DNA of 64,000 nucleotides, taken from positions 91,725-155,724 of the forward strand of contig DAZE01000012.1 in the NCBI GenBank assembly GCA_002507175.1, given 5' to 3'. Numbering within the stretch: position 1 is the stretch's first letter; each line of letters starts with the position of its first letter. Of this stretch, positions 25,204 to 34,388 are shown one piece after another. Below the pieces are notes generated by a model, which worked only from the letters and a program-made list of their open reading frames with translations, made no database searches and was not told the origin of the DNA. The DNA is from Euryarchaeota archaeon UBA558. GTDB lineage: Archaea; Thermoplasmatota; Poseidoniia; Poseidoniales; Thalassarchaeaceae. The position numbers and the translations under genes are program-made.

Positions 25204-28200
25204 ATGGGACCCAATTCGAGACCAAAGTTGGGGGCAATATCTGCAACGTTAGCGATCCTGCTTGTTTCAGTCCCGATACACAGCGACACTGAGTCCGTCT
25301 TGCAAAGCGAGACAAAATCAGCCGAAACATCAATTGGGAATTCATTCATCGACGCCCCAACATGGAGAATAAACGATCGATGGGTCTATTCCGGAGAATT
25401 AGACGTTTACGATTTCATCGTTGACAGCGGCGTTTCTACGAACGTGAATTCACTCATCGGAACGCTGGATGTTCAGGTTGAAAGCATAAATCTGGTAGAT
25501 GTAGGTGGGATTCAAACACTCGCCTACACCGTGGCCGGAACCGGCGACTACAGGGCAGACAACGTTCAGCTGGAAGGGCAGAACGGCGACGTGGTCGTCG
25601 AAATTGACACGATCTCCATAATCCGTATCAGTGACATGGCCGTTATTTCCCAGACAGCCACGATCGATATCGAATTTGATCCGGCATTCGGATGGATTTG
25701 CTTCTTCATATCATGCGACATCGCATCCATAACCGCCTCCAACGAATATTGGCCCCCCCTCGAGAGGCATGACTTTCCCCTAAGTGTCGGCGACACCTGG
25801 GTAAACAACTACACTGTGAATACGACCTATTCAGGCAGCTCGAGTTATGTGACGATCCCTCAATCGACAAGCGACCAGGTTGAGACAACATCGACAGTTG
25901 TGCAAGCCGGATACCCTGGGGTACCTCAATCCGGCTGTTCAGTCAGCTACAATGTTACTGCTACAGACGTGAATGGAAGCTTAGTCGGATATGGATGGCA
26001 CTGCGATTCGATGAAAAACGATGTAGTCACCCTGAACGAGGTCACTTTGGGCCTCATGGCCAGACACGAAATTGACTATTCTACGCTGTCACCCAGGCCC
26101 TATGTCATTGATGTAGAACCCATGTATCCCCTTGCACCATTTGGCTTAACCTCGCCCATATGGGTAAATGTAAGCAATGCCAACGGGGCGCCAATTGCAA
26201 ACGAGGAAATCGAATTCAGGTATGATCCCACTGGAGAAGTCCAGACACTGACAACTGAGTCCAATGGATCCGCTTTCACGACTCTGAATTATGGATTTCG
26301 AGCAGACGAGTCTTTAGTGGTCGGCGAGCATGGCTCTCATGGGATTATTGCAAGAATTGTAAACACAGACCACATAGGGATATCCACGATTACATTAGAC
26401 CCAGATATTTACGAAGTTGACCTAAAAATCGAATCCACCTCTATCTCCGTCCAAAGGAATAGGAGTGGAGAGATTCAATCGATTACAGCCCCCTTCAACG
26501 CTGTCCCGGGAGACTTAATGACCATGACCGTTCCAATCATCAACGAAGGACTCAGAACATCCCCGAGTGGCACTCTGACCTCTCAGGCCAGTCAGGGCGC
26601 TGTTGGAGTCCTATCCTTCCCACCCCTAGCATCAATGGAGTCACACACAGCACAATTCCAATGGCTGGTACCAGAATCCACTGGGATGGAATTGATCTCC
26701 TTCACCATTGACACGAACACCCCCGACACCAATCCGTCAAATGACATCACAGAGGTTTTCATCTACGTGGGTAGGCTTCCAATCGCAGACATTAACGTAC
26801 CAGATAACCATCTCACCCTCTCTCAAGTTGTAATCGACGCCACATCATCATTTGACCCAGATGGAGGTACGGTTTCCTGCAAAATGGACATAGAGACCCC
26901 TGAGGGGGAATATCAATCATTACACGGCTGCCAACAAACCCAAAGTTGGTCAAATGATGGAACATACGACATACTGCTCACCGTCACTGATGAAGAAGGC
27001 GACAAAGCCGAACTGTCAACTCAAATAGACATCATGAACAGACCCCCTGACATATCAATTAACCAACCCATCCAACCAATTGTGATAGGTGAACAAGTGA
27101 CTCTTACGCTTGAATCCTACGGGGACCTCGATACAACCACTCCATCTTCCCCTGTCAGCATCTTGTGGAATGAGACATGTTTGGAAGGCCGAATCACCAC
27201 ATCCTGCACCTTCTCCCCAAATTCCGAGGGTGCGTACAGAGCATCAGTCACAGCGACTGATGATGATGGACACTCCACTGAGGCAAATGCCACGATATCC
27301 GTTCTGAATGCTGCCCCTGAGCTAGCCCACCTTCATGTATGGATGGGGCCAAATCGACTTTCGGCAGACTCTAGGGGGCTGTTCACCGTGAACGAGGGTG
27401 AAGTGCTGAGATTTACGGCCAAAGTCGAGGATACAGCGGACGACATTCCATCACTCATGGCAATCTGGAGACCGGATGCAGACTCTATCCCGTCTTTGTT
27501 GATCGAAGACTATGGCCCGGAATTTGAGATTGAGCACACATTCACTAAATCAGGATTCCACCTCCTAGCATTCGAGGCATTCGACAATGACGATGCCTCT
27601 ACAGGCGTAACTACAGTCCCTGTCGAGGTGATCAACACGCCACCCACGATCGATCCGATTTCACCCCCTCTTCCTGTGTTTGAAGACTCCCCAATACAGA
27701 TAACGGTGAACATAAGGGACACCCAATCCGATCTCGAGACGATGTCGATTTGCTGGGATCTTGACACCTACTCAGACTCGTCAGGATCAGGACTCATGGA
27801 CGACGATTGCGATTACGAAGGTACGACATTCGAATACACATGGGGCGAATCATCCCAGTCACCGAACAGCATCCTGTTACATGTGACTGATGATGATGAC
27901 TCGATGGCCTCAGTAGAAATACCGCTCACGATCAAGAACAAACCCCCAATTGCTCTCGGTGAGGCCTCAGACACCATATTGATGGAAGGGGATCAGGTCA
28001 TCTTTACTGCAATTGGGTCAACTGACACTCCCTCGGATGTACCACACCTCAACTTTGCATGGGATCTCGACACCAACTCCGACTCGGACGGCGATGGCAA
28101 TCCGACCAACGATCGAGACATGATTGGATATTCAGTTCAAACGAACTTTGTGAAAGATGGCAGTAGAATCATCAGACTCATGGTAAACGACGGAACAGAG

Positions 28201-28566
28201 ACATCCACCTTCGATATCGAGATTAGGGTTGATCCCGCACCCCAGCCAATGGGAGTTGTCATCGCCTCTGCAGGAATTCTGTTGGTCGCTCTATTGGGCG
28301 CAGCAATGATCCTGCGCAGAAGGGCTCCTGCCTCTGATGTGAACAAAATTCCACCGACTCGAGAAACAAAGAGATCCAAGAAATCGATATCCCCATCTGA
28401 GCCAAAGCCGATATCGCGTGAGATAGTAAATGACGACCCGATCAGGGATTCAATGGAGGAGTTGGCAGAGAAACTCTACGGCACACAACGACAGTCCTCG
28501 GACAGGAATCCAGATCCAGAATTAGACGAGTTGTCGAGGTCATTGAGGGAAGAACTGATTGAGTAG
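25204..28566 (+). CDS. Large surface protein, Ig/PKD-type repeats, C-terminal TM anchor
   Basis: 1120 residues. An N-terminal hydrophobic signal (ISATLAILLVSVPIHS) is followed by a long Thr/Ser/Asp-rich ectodomain. PKD/Ig-like repeats can be picked out by FDPDGG, GTYDILLTVTDEEGD, GAYRASVTATDDDGH and similar turns. Asp-rich loops of the LDTNSDSDGDGNPTND type probably bind calcium. A membrane helix (VVIASAGILLVALLGAAMIL, about residue 1020) precedes a basic then acidic cytoplasmic tail of about 80 residues (ESMEEL-like MEELAEKLYGTQ, ELSRSLREELIE). It is likely a cell-envelope or adhesion protein. The next gene, five bases downstream, looks like SepF. Confidence 0.75.
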   Translation: MGPNSRPKLGAISATLAILLVSVPIHSDTESVLQSETKSAETSIGNSFIDAPTWRINDRWVYSGELDVYDFIVDSGVSTNVNSLIGTLDVQVESINLVDVGGIQTLAYTVAGTGDYRADNVQLEGQNGDVVVEIDTISIIRISDMAVISQTATIDIEFDPAFGWICFFISCDIASITASNEYWPPLERHDFPLSVGDTWVNNYTVNTTYSGSSSYVTIPQSTSDQVETTSTVVQAGYPGVPQSGCSVSYNVTATDVNGSLVGYGWHCDSMKNDVVTLNEVTLGLMARHEIDYSTLSPRPYVIDVEPMYPLAPFGLTSPIWVNVSNANGAPIANEEIEFRYDPTGEVQTLTTESNGSAFTTLNYGFRADESLVVGEHGSHGIIARIVNTDHIGISTITLDPDIYEVDLKIESTSISVQRNRSGEIQSITAPFNAVPGDLMTMTVPIINEGLRTSPSGTLTSQASQGAVGVLSFPPLASMESHTAQFQWLVPESTGMELISFTIDTNTPDTNPSNDITEVFIYVGRLPIADINVPDNHLTLSQVVIDATSSFDPDGGTVSCKMDIETPEGEYQSLHGCQQTQSWSNDGTYDILLTVTDEEGDKAELSTQIDIMNRPPDISINQPIQPIVIGEQVTLTLESYGDLDTTTPSSPVSILWNETCLEGRITTSCTFSPNSEGAYRASVTATDDDGHSTEANATISVLNAAPELAHLHVWMGPNRLSADSRGLFTVNEGEVLRFTAKVEDTADDIPSLMAIWRPDADSIPSLLIEDYGPEFEIEHTFTKSGFHLLAFEAFDNDDASTGVTTVPVEVINTPPTIDPISPPLPVFEDSPIQITVNIRDTQSDLETMSICWDLDTYSDSSGSGLMDDDCDYEGTTFEYTWGESSQSPNSILLHVTDDDDSMASVEIPLTIKNKPPIALGEASDTILMEGDQVIFTAIGSTDTPSDVPHLNFAWDLDTNSDSDGDGNPTNDRDMIGYSVQTNFVKDGSRIIRLMVNDGTETSTFDIEIRVDPAPQPMGVVIASAGILLVALLGAAMILRRRAPASDVNKIPPTRETKRSKKSISPSEPKPISREIVNDDPIRDSMEELAEKLYGTQRQSSDRNPDPELDELSRSLREELIE

Positions 28567-28571
28567 TATGG

Positions 28572-29060
28572 TTGCTGGAAGTCGTGAAGTGGATACATCG
28601 GATTCTCGGCCTTCCAACATATTCCTCGGAAAATGAAACTGAAATCTCCATATCTAAAAGCAGTGGAATCAATCCAAGCCAACCCTTCCACCAACTGGAC
28701 AGTGCAGTGTGGTCCGAACGAACAAATCGACTTATGCCTGGAAAAATTGGTGCATTGAGTTATTTCAAACCGAACGACAGACTAGGGCTGGATCTCAGAG
28801 ACGTCGAGAATTCAATGATTCTCGGCAGGACTCTAATCATCGATCTACACGACCTCTTGCATGTCGATACTCAAAGAAGGGCATTGCGAAAAAGGATTGC
28901 CGATTTGGCAAATAAAATTGGGAAACCAGCCTTCAAGATTGACACCGATGGTTGCCTTCTGGTAGTGCCTGGAAGAGGGGTGAAGGTAGATCAGAAACAA
29001 CACGTCCTTGGTACCGCCGTCTGGAGGGAGGGCTTGGCTGAGGACTCATCACCAATCTAG
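28572..29060 (+). CDS. SepF-like cell-division protein (tentative)
   Basis: 162 residues from a TTG start. The first 15 residues (MLEVVKWIHRILGLP) form an amphipathic helix like the membrane-targeting sequence of SepF, followed by a polar linker of about 45 residues. The C-terminal part (residues 62-140) has the DUF552 pattern: a beta strand, DLRDVENSMILGRTLIIDL, a helix LRKRIADLANKIG, then FKIDTDGCLLVVPG. In archaea SepF anchors FtsZ to the membrane. Identity is judged by layout and pattern, not strong motifs. It is five bases downstream of the surface protein gene, implying one operon, and its 3' end overlaps the convergent flavoprotein gene. Confidence 0.55.
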   Translation: MLEVVKWIHRILGLPTYSSENETEISISKSSGINPSQPFHQLDSAVWSERTNRLMPGKIGALSYFKPNDRLGLDLRDVENSMILGRTLIIDLHDLLHVDTQRRALRKRIADLANKIGKPAFKIDTDGCLLVVPGRGVKVDQKQHVLGTAVWREGLAEDSSPI

Positions 29061-29900
29061 CTCAAACTTCCAAGTCGAACCGTCTGAACTGCCTGATAAC
29101 ACCCTGCTACTGATCTGAACTAGCCTAGAGGTCGGCTCTTCTGGATTGGGGATGGTGGCGAGCGACTCTGCTAGCATGATCACCTGGAACGCTTTGCTGG
29201 ACTCGGGGAGCCTCCTTATTTCTACCACCTTTGTATGGATGGTAGCCATCGCTGATGAAAGCACGTCTCCAGAGGTGTCGTGTATGGCCGACCCTGAAAT
29301 CAAATCCCATTCACTAGTCTCTCTGGGCACCGGTCTAGCCGCGGCTTGCACATCTGCAGCGCCGATCATATCCCCTCTCAGACAATGAATGGACACTCGA
29401 CATCCGTCTTCTGCCTCTCGTATGTTGGATAGCGTGTCTCTAACCCTGCCGCCTCGATCAGTAGATATGCTCATTGATATAAGAGGCGGTGAGTTTGAGA
29501 GGATACTGATTGATGACATGGGAGCGAGGTTTTTCACACCCTCTGGGCTTTCAGTTCCGACGAGAAAGACTGGACGAGGCCCCAAGATAGATCCAAGCAA
29601 GTCGCTTCTCTTCGTGTGCCCAATCTCATCCAAATTCATCTTGCTGTAGCCTGATTCAAGGGTCTTTGACCCGTGGGGAAGAGCCTCAATAGAATCGTCT
29701 TCCAACCAATCGTCCAATTTTCCGGATTGCAATTCTGATAGGGAGTAGGCGGTAAACTCCCTGTAGGATTTCCATCCAGATATCTCGGCCTCAGGATCCC
29801 CCCTCTCTAGTTTTCTTTGGATGGAAAGATCGGCGTATTCAACGCACTTGCCTAGAAAACTCGAAATCGCTTCCTTCTTCCCATCCAACAAGGATCGCAC
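29049..29900 (-). CDS. Flavin reductase-like (FMN-binding) domain protein
   Basis: 283 residues from a GTG start directly after the peroxiredoxin stop. The second two thirds match flavin reductase-like domains: LGSILGPRPVFLVGTESPEGVKN, the LAPMSSISILSNSPPLISMSI strand pair, and a long FMN-site region. The N-terminal 95 residues (helical, charged) are not part of that domain and are not recognised. Family members bind FMN and act as reductases or oxygenase partners. Coupling to a peroxiredoxin suggests a redox or oxidative-stress role, which is inference. Confidence 0.75.
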   Translation of the reverse strand: MRSLLDGKKEAISSFLGKCVEYADLSIQRKLERGDPEAEISGWKSYREFTAYSLSELQSGKLDDWLEDDSIEALPHGSKTLESGYSKMNLDEIGHTKRSDLLGSILGPRPVFLVGTESPEGVKNLAPMSSISILSNSPPLISMSISTDRGGRVRDTLSNIREAEDGCRVSIHCLRGDMIGAADVQAAARPVPRETSEWDLISGSAIHDTSGDVLSSAMATIHTKVVEIRRLPESSKAFQVIMLAESLATIPNPEEPTSRLVQISSRVLSGSSDGSTWKFELDW

Positions 29901-29901
29901 C

Positions 29902-30384
29902 TCACTCTCCCTTCGGTGCGGCTATTCCTAACTCTTTTGACAGTCTCTCCACATGCCCAGTCGCACGAACGTTGTAGTTGGCCACGGATAATACTCCGTC
30001 CTTTTCTATCACGAAGGTAGATCTGACGGTTCCCATGTATGTCTTGCCGTAATTTGTTTTTTCCTGCCAAACCCCATAGGCATTCTGAACCACTAAGTCG
30101 GTGTCAACGATTAGATCGTATTGGAGACTGTTGTTTTCCATGAATCTCACATGGGACACTGCGGAATCTTTGGATACTCCTAGAATTTTATATCCTGACT
30201 GTTCAAAATCAGCGAATGCGTCTCTGAAATCACAGGCTTCTTTGGTGCATCCGGGCGTACTGTCCTTCGGATAGAAAAAGAGGACTAGCCCGTTTCCATT
30301 CGCTAGTATCTCTTCTAGCGAAACATACTCATCATTCTGGGTCTTAGCTTTGAACTTGGGTGCCTTTTGTCCGGGCTTCAGCAT
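29902..30384 (-). CDS. bcp: Peroxiredoxin, BCP/PrxQ type
   Basis: 160 residues from the ATG at 30384 (MLKPGQKAPKF); the frame is open upstream but the family begins here. The peroxidatic cysteine is in YPKDSTPGCTKEACDFRD, with the resolving cysteine five residues later (C-x4-C), typical of atypical two-cysteine PrxQ/BCP. SKDSAVSHVRF and GTVRSTFVIEKDG match the thioredoxin fold. It reduces hydroperoxides using thioredoxin-type donors in the cytosol. It is divergent from the phosphomevalonate dehydratase gene (87-base gap) and followed by the flavin reductase-like gene with one base between. Confidence 0.93.
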   Translation of the reverse strand: MLKPGQKAPKFKAKTQNDEYVSLEEILANGNGLVLFFYPKDSTPGCTKEACDFRDAFADFEQSGYKILGVSKDSAVSHVRFMENNSLQYDLIVDTDLVVQNAYGVWQEKTNYGKTYMGTVRSTFVIEKDGVLSVANYNVRATGHVERLSKELGIAAPKGE

Positions 30385-30471
30385 GTGTGTGCGTGCAAAC
30401 TCAGCCACATGAAGCCTCGTACGGCCCCAAGCAACCCTAGGTTCATCTCCTCCTACCATGGCAGGTGTGAC

Positions 30472-32208
30472 ATGGACGTACCTGCAGAGCTCAACGACAT
30501 GCTTGACGGAAAGCATGGGCCAGCCAAGCAAAAGGCTGCGAGGTTGGTCACAGATCTGGGTTATGTAGCAGGCGCAAAGCGATTCACGAAAGCAATAAAT
30601 GCCCACGTATCAGGAGTTTCAGTCATCACAGGGGGAGTTGGTCTAAGGCGATTTCTAGCAGACTTATCCTCTGATTCTCGCACTAAAGTAGCCATTCCAA
30701 CAACTTTGAACTCTGCAGGATGCGACTCCTCCCAAATCAAGGAAATGGGCATAGATTTCCCTGATTTTCTAAGCCTGCAGACAGAGATAGTCACAGCATA
30801 CTGGGATATGGGAATTGAGACAACACTCTCTTGCACCCCATATGATCAGCCAAATGATGCACCAGATGGTATAGGCTGCTGGGCGGAATCAAACGCGGTG
30901 TGCTATGCAAACACATACACAAATCTGGCAACAAATAGGGAATCAGGCCTATCCGCCCTATCAACCGCATTAACGGGATGGGTCCCTCTTTGGGGGCTGC
31001 ACCTAGAGGAGAACAGGATGCCAAATCTTCATGTGAAGGTAAATTGTGAACTTTCCTCTGAAACTGATTTCTCAATACTTGGCGACTGGATAGGAAGTCA
31101 GATTGAGGCCAGCTGGGACATGCCATTCGGACCTATGCCCTACATCTCTGGACTTCCCGAGAATCCTTCATTTGAAATGCGAAAGGCACTGACTGCAGCA
31201 GCGGCAAATTTTGGTTGTCCCATGCTTTGGATTGAGGGGATTTCCCCGCCTCCGACAGATAGAGGATATCTCGGTTTTGTAGAATTCTCATCCAATGACC
31301 TTCAACAATGCTATGAAAGGTTGGGCCCCAAAGGCACAGTTGATCTGGTCGTTATAGGATGTCCACAAGCTAGCATCGGTGAGGTGAGGTCAGTGGTTGC
31401 AGAAGTTCGAGGGAGGATGGAGTTGGGTGATAGGATACCGGACAATCGGCTCTGGGTCTTTACGTCCTCAAGTAACTACGATGTTCTAAGCTCAGACGGC
31501 TCTCTAGAAATACTTGAGCAGGCAGGGGCTCTGCTCCTCAAGGACACCTGTCCGGAGGTGACGCCTTACAATAGAAATCTGTATAATCACATCCTGACTA
31601 ATTCTATGAAGGCAGAGCATTATCTCAAGAGCGGCCTAAACTCCATGCCCACCAGCGTGGCTAGGATCTCGGATTGCGTCGCTCATGCATTCGACCCCAA
31701 CCTCTCTGAGGGACCTAGGCCAAAATTATCCAAGACAGAACCAAAAAAGATTGGATCCAGAGTGAAAAAATCAATCGAGACCGATAACATGGTGGGAATC
31801 GGCCTGCCAAGCCAAGGCTCCTTTGACGTCACAGGTAGGGCGATTTCAACCGATGTCCCAATCACCTACCTCGGATACGTGGACCCCCAGACAGGTGTGA
31901 TAACGGAACCAGGACATCCATTGGAAGGCCAATCTCTGAATGGGAAAATTGTGGTCTACCCAAAAGGCTCCGGCTCCACAGTCGCCCCTTATGTCCTCAT
32001 GGGGTTGAATTATCACGGGGTTGGTCCCAAGGGCATCTTAAACAGAGACGTCTGTCCTTTGACACTCCCGGCTGCATCTCTTCATGCCATTCCCTATGGC
32101 CACGGTTTTGACTACGACCCGACATCGAATATCAACACCGGCGACCTAGTTCGGATCCGTTTACATGAGGGAATAGTGAATGTTGACATAATCGAACGTT
32201 CTGAATGA
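30472..32208 (+). CDS. Fused aconitase X: phosphomevalonate dehydratase, large plus small subunit
   Basis: 578 residues from the ATG at 30472. The first 430 residues are the AcnX large subunit: TTLNSAGCDSS, SCTPYDQPNDAP, CWAESNAVCYANTY and ATNRESGLSALS, VIGCPQAS, and LKDTCPEVTPYN with TNSMKAEHYL. Cysteines in these segments fit the [4Fe-4S] ligands of the family. The last 130 residues are the small DUF126 subunit (VTGRAISTDVPITYLGYVD, YPKGSGSTVAPYVL). In archaea this enzyme dehydrates mevalonate-5-phosphate to trans-anhydromevalonate-5-phosphate; usually the two subunits are separate genes. The mevalonate kinase gene nearby supports this role over proline-type AcnX activities. Confidence 0.88.
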   Translation: MDVPAELNDMLDGKHGPAKQKAARLVTDLGYVAGAKRFTKAINAHVSGVSVITGGVGLRRFLADLSSDSRTKVAIPTTLNSAGCDSSQIKEMGIDFPDFLSLQTEIVTAYWDMGIETTLSCTPYDQPNDAPDGIGCWAESNAVCYANTYTNLATNRESGLSALSTALTGWVPLWGLHLEENRMPNLHVKVNCELSSETDFSILGDWIGSQIEASWDMPFGPMPYISGLPENPSFEMRKALTAAAANFGCPMLWIEGISPPPTDRGYLGFVEFSSNDLQQCYERLGPKGTVDLVVIGCPQASIGEVRSVVAEVRGRMELGDRIPDNRLWVFTSSSNYDVLSSDGSLEILEQAGALLLKDTCPEVTPYNRNLYNHILTNSMKAEHYLKSGLNSMPTSVARISDCVAHAFDPNLSEGPRPKLSKTEPKKIGSRVKKSIETDNMVGIGLPSQGSFDVTGRAISTDVPITYLGYVDPQTGVITEPGHPLEGQSLNGKIVVYPKGSGSTVAPYVLMGLNYHGVGPKGILNRDVCPLTLPAASLHAIPYGHGFDYDPTSNINTGDLVRIRLHEGIVNVDIIERSE

Positions 32209-34373
32209 AAAATCAGGAAGGATGCCGAATGGAATCAGAGCCAAGTCCTTGCAGGCCACAGGACCTAGGAAAGTTCGAGGTCACCCAGAGAGATGGAGCC
32301 GCACGACTAGGAAAATTTTTCACGAAACACGGCGTACTCAATACTCCCGCACTCCTACCAGTCGTCAACCCAAACATCCTCACTGTCGAACCTAGATCAC
32401 TTTGGGATGAATTCGGATTCAGGGCTTTGATAACCAATTCTTATGTCATTTGGAAGAATGAGAATCTACGCGATAGGGCCACTGAGGAAGGAATTCACAA
32501 ACTTTTGGATTTCCCGGGCGTAATAATGACAGATTCTGGAACCTTCCAATCTTACGTATATGGAGACGTTGAGGTTTCCGTAGAAGAAATCGTCAGATTT
32601 CAAGCCTCTATAGGGGTCGATATCGGCACGATGTTAGATGTGTTTGGCAGACCTGACATGACCAGGAAGGAGATAGAGGATGCCGTAAGAATCACTGCAG
32701 AAAGAGCGACGAAGTCACTGCAGGTAGCCGATACAAACATTATGTTGAATGGACCAATCCAAGGCGGGCTGCACCAAGATCTCAGGGCCAAGTCTGCCAA
32801 GATGATGGCAGAATCTGAATACCAACAGAGCAATTTCTCGATACATCCAATAGGCGGGATCGTCCCGTTAATGGAGTCACAAAGATATCATGATCTCTCT
32901 GAAATCATTCTATCGTCATCCTCCGAACTACCCCCAAACCGTCCTATGCACATATTCGGCTGTGGACACCCTATGCTATTCCCCATGTGCATTGCACTTG
33001 GCGCAGATTTATTTGACTCAGCAGCCTATGCACTGTTTGCAAAAGACGGACGACTTCTTTCCGAAGAAGGTACCTATCGAATTGAATCAATGGTAGAGTG
33101 GCCCACCCAATCAAGTCACATATCCCCTTACACTCCAGCACAAGTCAGGGCGATGAGCAAGCCAGAAAGAACCAGTCTACTGGCACGACACAATCTAGAG
33201 GTGACACAGCGGGAACTTGCTAGGTGCAGAGAGGCAGTTAGGAATGGGTCAATATGGGTCATGGCAGAGAGGAGAAGTCATTCATCACCACACCTCAGGG
33301 AGGCCTTTCTGGGAATCATCAGAGAAAGGACTGACCCCAATGAGCCTTCGGCCAAGAGGATGCGATCAATTATCAGATCTACTGACCCTATTCGCCCCTC
33401 ATCTGAACCCCTAAGCGAAGACCTTCTCCACAGACCACACATTATCCATGCCAACTCTCTGTTGGTTCAGAGATGGAGATCCCCCGGGTCGTGGCATGAT
33501 GGCTCCTTCGGGGCACCATCCAGGGTCGTCGTGATGAAAGGGGGAGAACCGCCTTGGAGAGCTTCGTACGGGTCAACTGTTCAACGAGTTTTGAAAGAAG
33601 ATCCCAGAACAGTGGTTATGATCGATTCGCTGATTGGATTGGTGCCATACTCTCTAGAGGACCTCTCCCCGTGGTGTAGGGTTGAGGGTTCCAACATACA
33701 TCCCGTTGATACCAAGGAAGCAGACTACAGCGTGGATCTTGAGTCGATGGGGCTCGGAGGAATTCCAGTCTTGGTCCTAACGCCCGAAGATTCTGAATAT
33801 GAACAGGATAAATCGATATTGGCATGGATTGACAGGTGCTCTTTCGTAGACAAGCTTTCAGTGCTTTGCGCAGTTAGCCCCGCCATTGGGTGTGAGATCA
33901 CGGATGAAATTCAGGTAAGGCGCTCCAATACCAACAGACCCGTCAATGTATACAATGGAGAAATGCATCTATTCTCGCCCCGGCTGAACGACGGAGGGAT
34001 ATCCCTTGCTCTCCATGGCGCGAAGTTAATCCACGAAGCAATGAAATCAGCGAAGGATACGGGCGAGGACTCTAACGATGTACAACCACGAGGCGATCAC
34101 CCGGGCCTTCCGAGTGTCACCATCCACTCGGATGCAATACCCTTTGTGGGAGCCGGTCGAAATGTCATGCATGGATTCATTCTCAAAGCAGACCCTTGGT
34201 TAATCGTAGGACAACCATGTTTAGTCGTTGACGAGGATGACAACCTTGTTGCACACGGGGTATCAAACTCCACCTCAGAGGAGATGGCAGTCATGAAAAA
34301 GGGAGTGGCGGTCAAGGTAAGGGAAGGAGCGTTGGACAAGGATGCCCTAAACTTGACGGCGATTGATTCATAG
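32205..34373 (+). CDS. tgtA: Archaeosine-type tRNA-guanine transglycosylase (TgtA-like) lacking zinc cysteines
   Basis: 722 residues, start overlapping the upstream stop (ATGA). The N-terminal TIM barrel has MTDSGTFQSYVYG (D110), GGIVPLMES, FGCGHP and LFDSAAYALFAKDGR (D271), the positions of the general-base and nucleophile aspartates of TGT. A C-terminal PUA domain follows (DPWLIVGQPCLVVDED, AVKVREGAL). The zinc site expected as CxCPxC just before YTPEEL is replaced by WPTQSSHISPYTPAQV (residues 299-314), although the later histidine (RHN, H329) stays. TgtA exchanges guanine 15 of tRNA for preQ0. Retained aspartates favour TgtA over ArcS, but an altered role is possible. Confidence 0.82.
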   Translation: MKNQEGCRMESEPSPCRPQDLGKFEVTQRDGAARLGKFFTKHGVLNTPALLPVVNPNILTVEPRSLWDEFGFRALITNSYVIWKNENLRDRATEEGIHKLLDFPGVIMTDSGTFQSYVYGDVEVSVEEIVRFQASIGVDIGTMLDVFGRPDMTRKEIEDAVRITAERATKSLQVADTNIMLNGPIQGGLHQDLRAKSAKMMAESEYQQSNFSIHPIGGIVPLMESQRYHDLSEIILSSSSELPPNRPMHIFGCGHPMLFPMCIALGADLFDSAAYALFAKDGRLLSEEGTYRIESMVEWPTQSSHISPYTPAQVRAMSKPERTSLLARHNLEVTQRELARCREAVRNGSIWVMAERRSHSSPHLREAFLGIIRERTDPNEPSAKRMRSIIRSTDPIRPSSEPLSEDLLHRPHIIHANSLLVQRWRSPGSWHDGSFGAPSRVVVMKGGEPPWRASYGSTVQRVLKEDPRTVVMIDSLIGLVPYSLEDLSPWCRVEGSNIHPVDTKEADYSVDLESMGLGGIPVLVLTPEDSEYEQDKSILAWIDRCSFVDKLSVLCAVSPAIGCEITDEIQVRRSNTNRPVNVYNGEMHLFSPRLNDGGISLALHGAKLIHEAMKSAKDTGEDSNDVQPRGDHPGLPSVTIHSDAIPFVGAGRNVMHGFILKADPWLIVGQPCLVVDEDDNLVAHGVSNSTSEEMAVMKKGVAVKVREGALDKDALNLTAIDS

Positions 34374-34388
34374 GCCAATGGCCTAGCA

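Noticed and set aside
32205..34373. ArcS (archaeosine synthase) instead of TgtA
   Set aside because: The two catalytic Asp segments of TGT are kept and the PCxxxKPYxxSxxH motif of ArcS was not found. The altered zinc region leaves some doubt.
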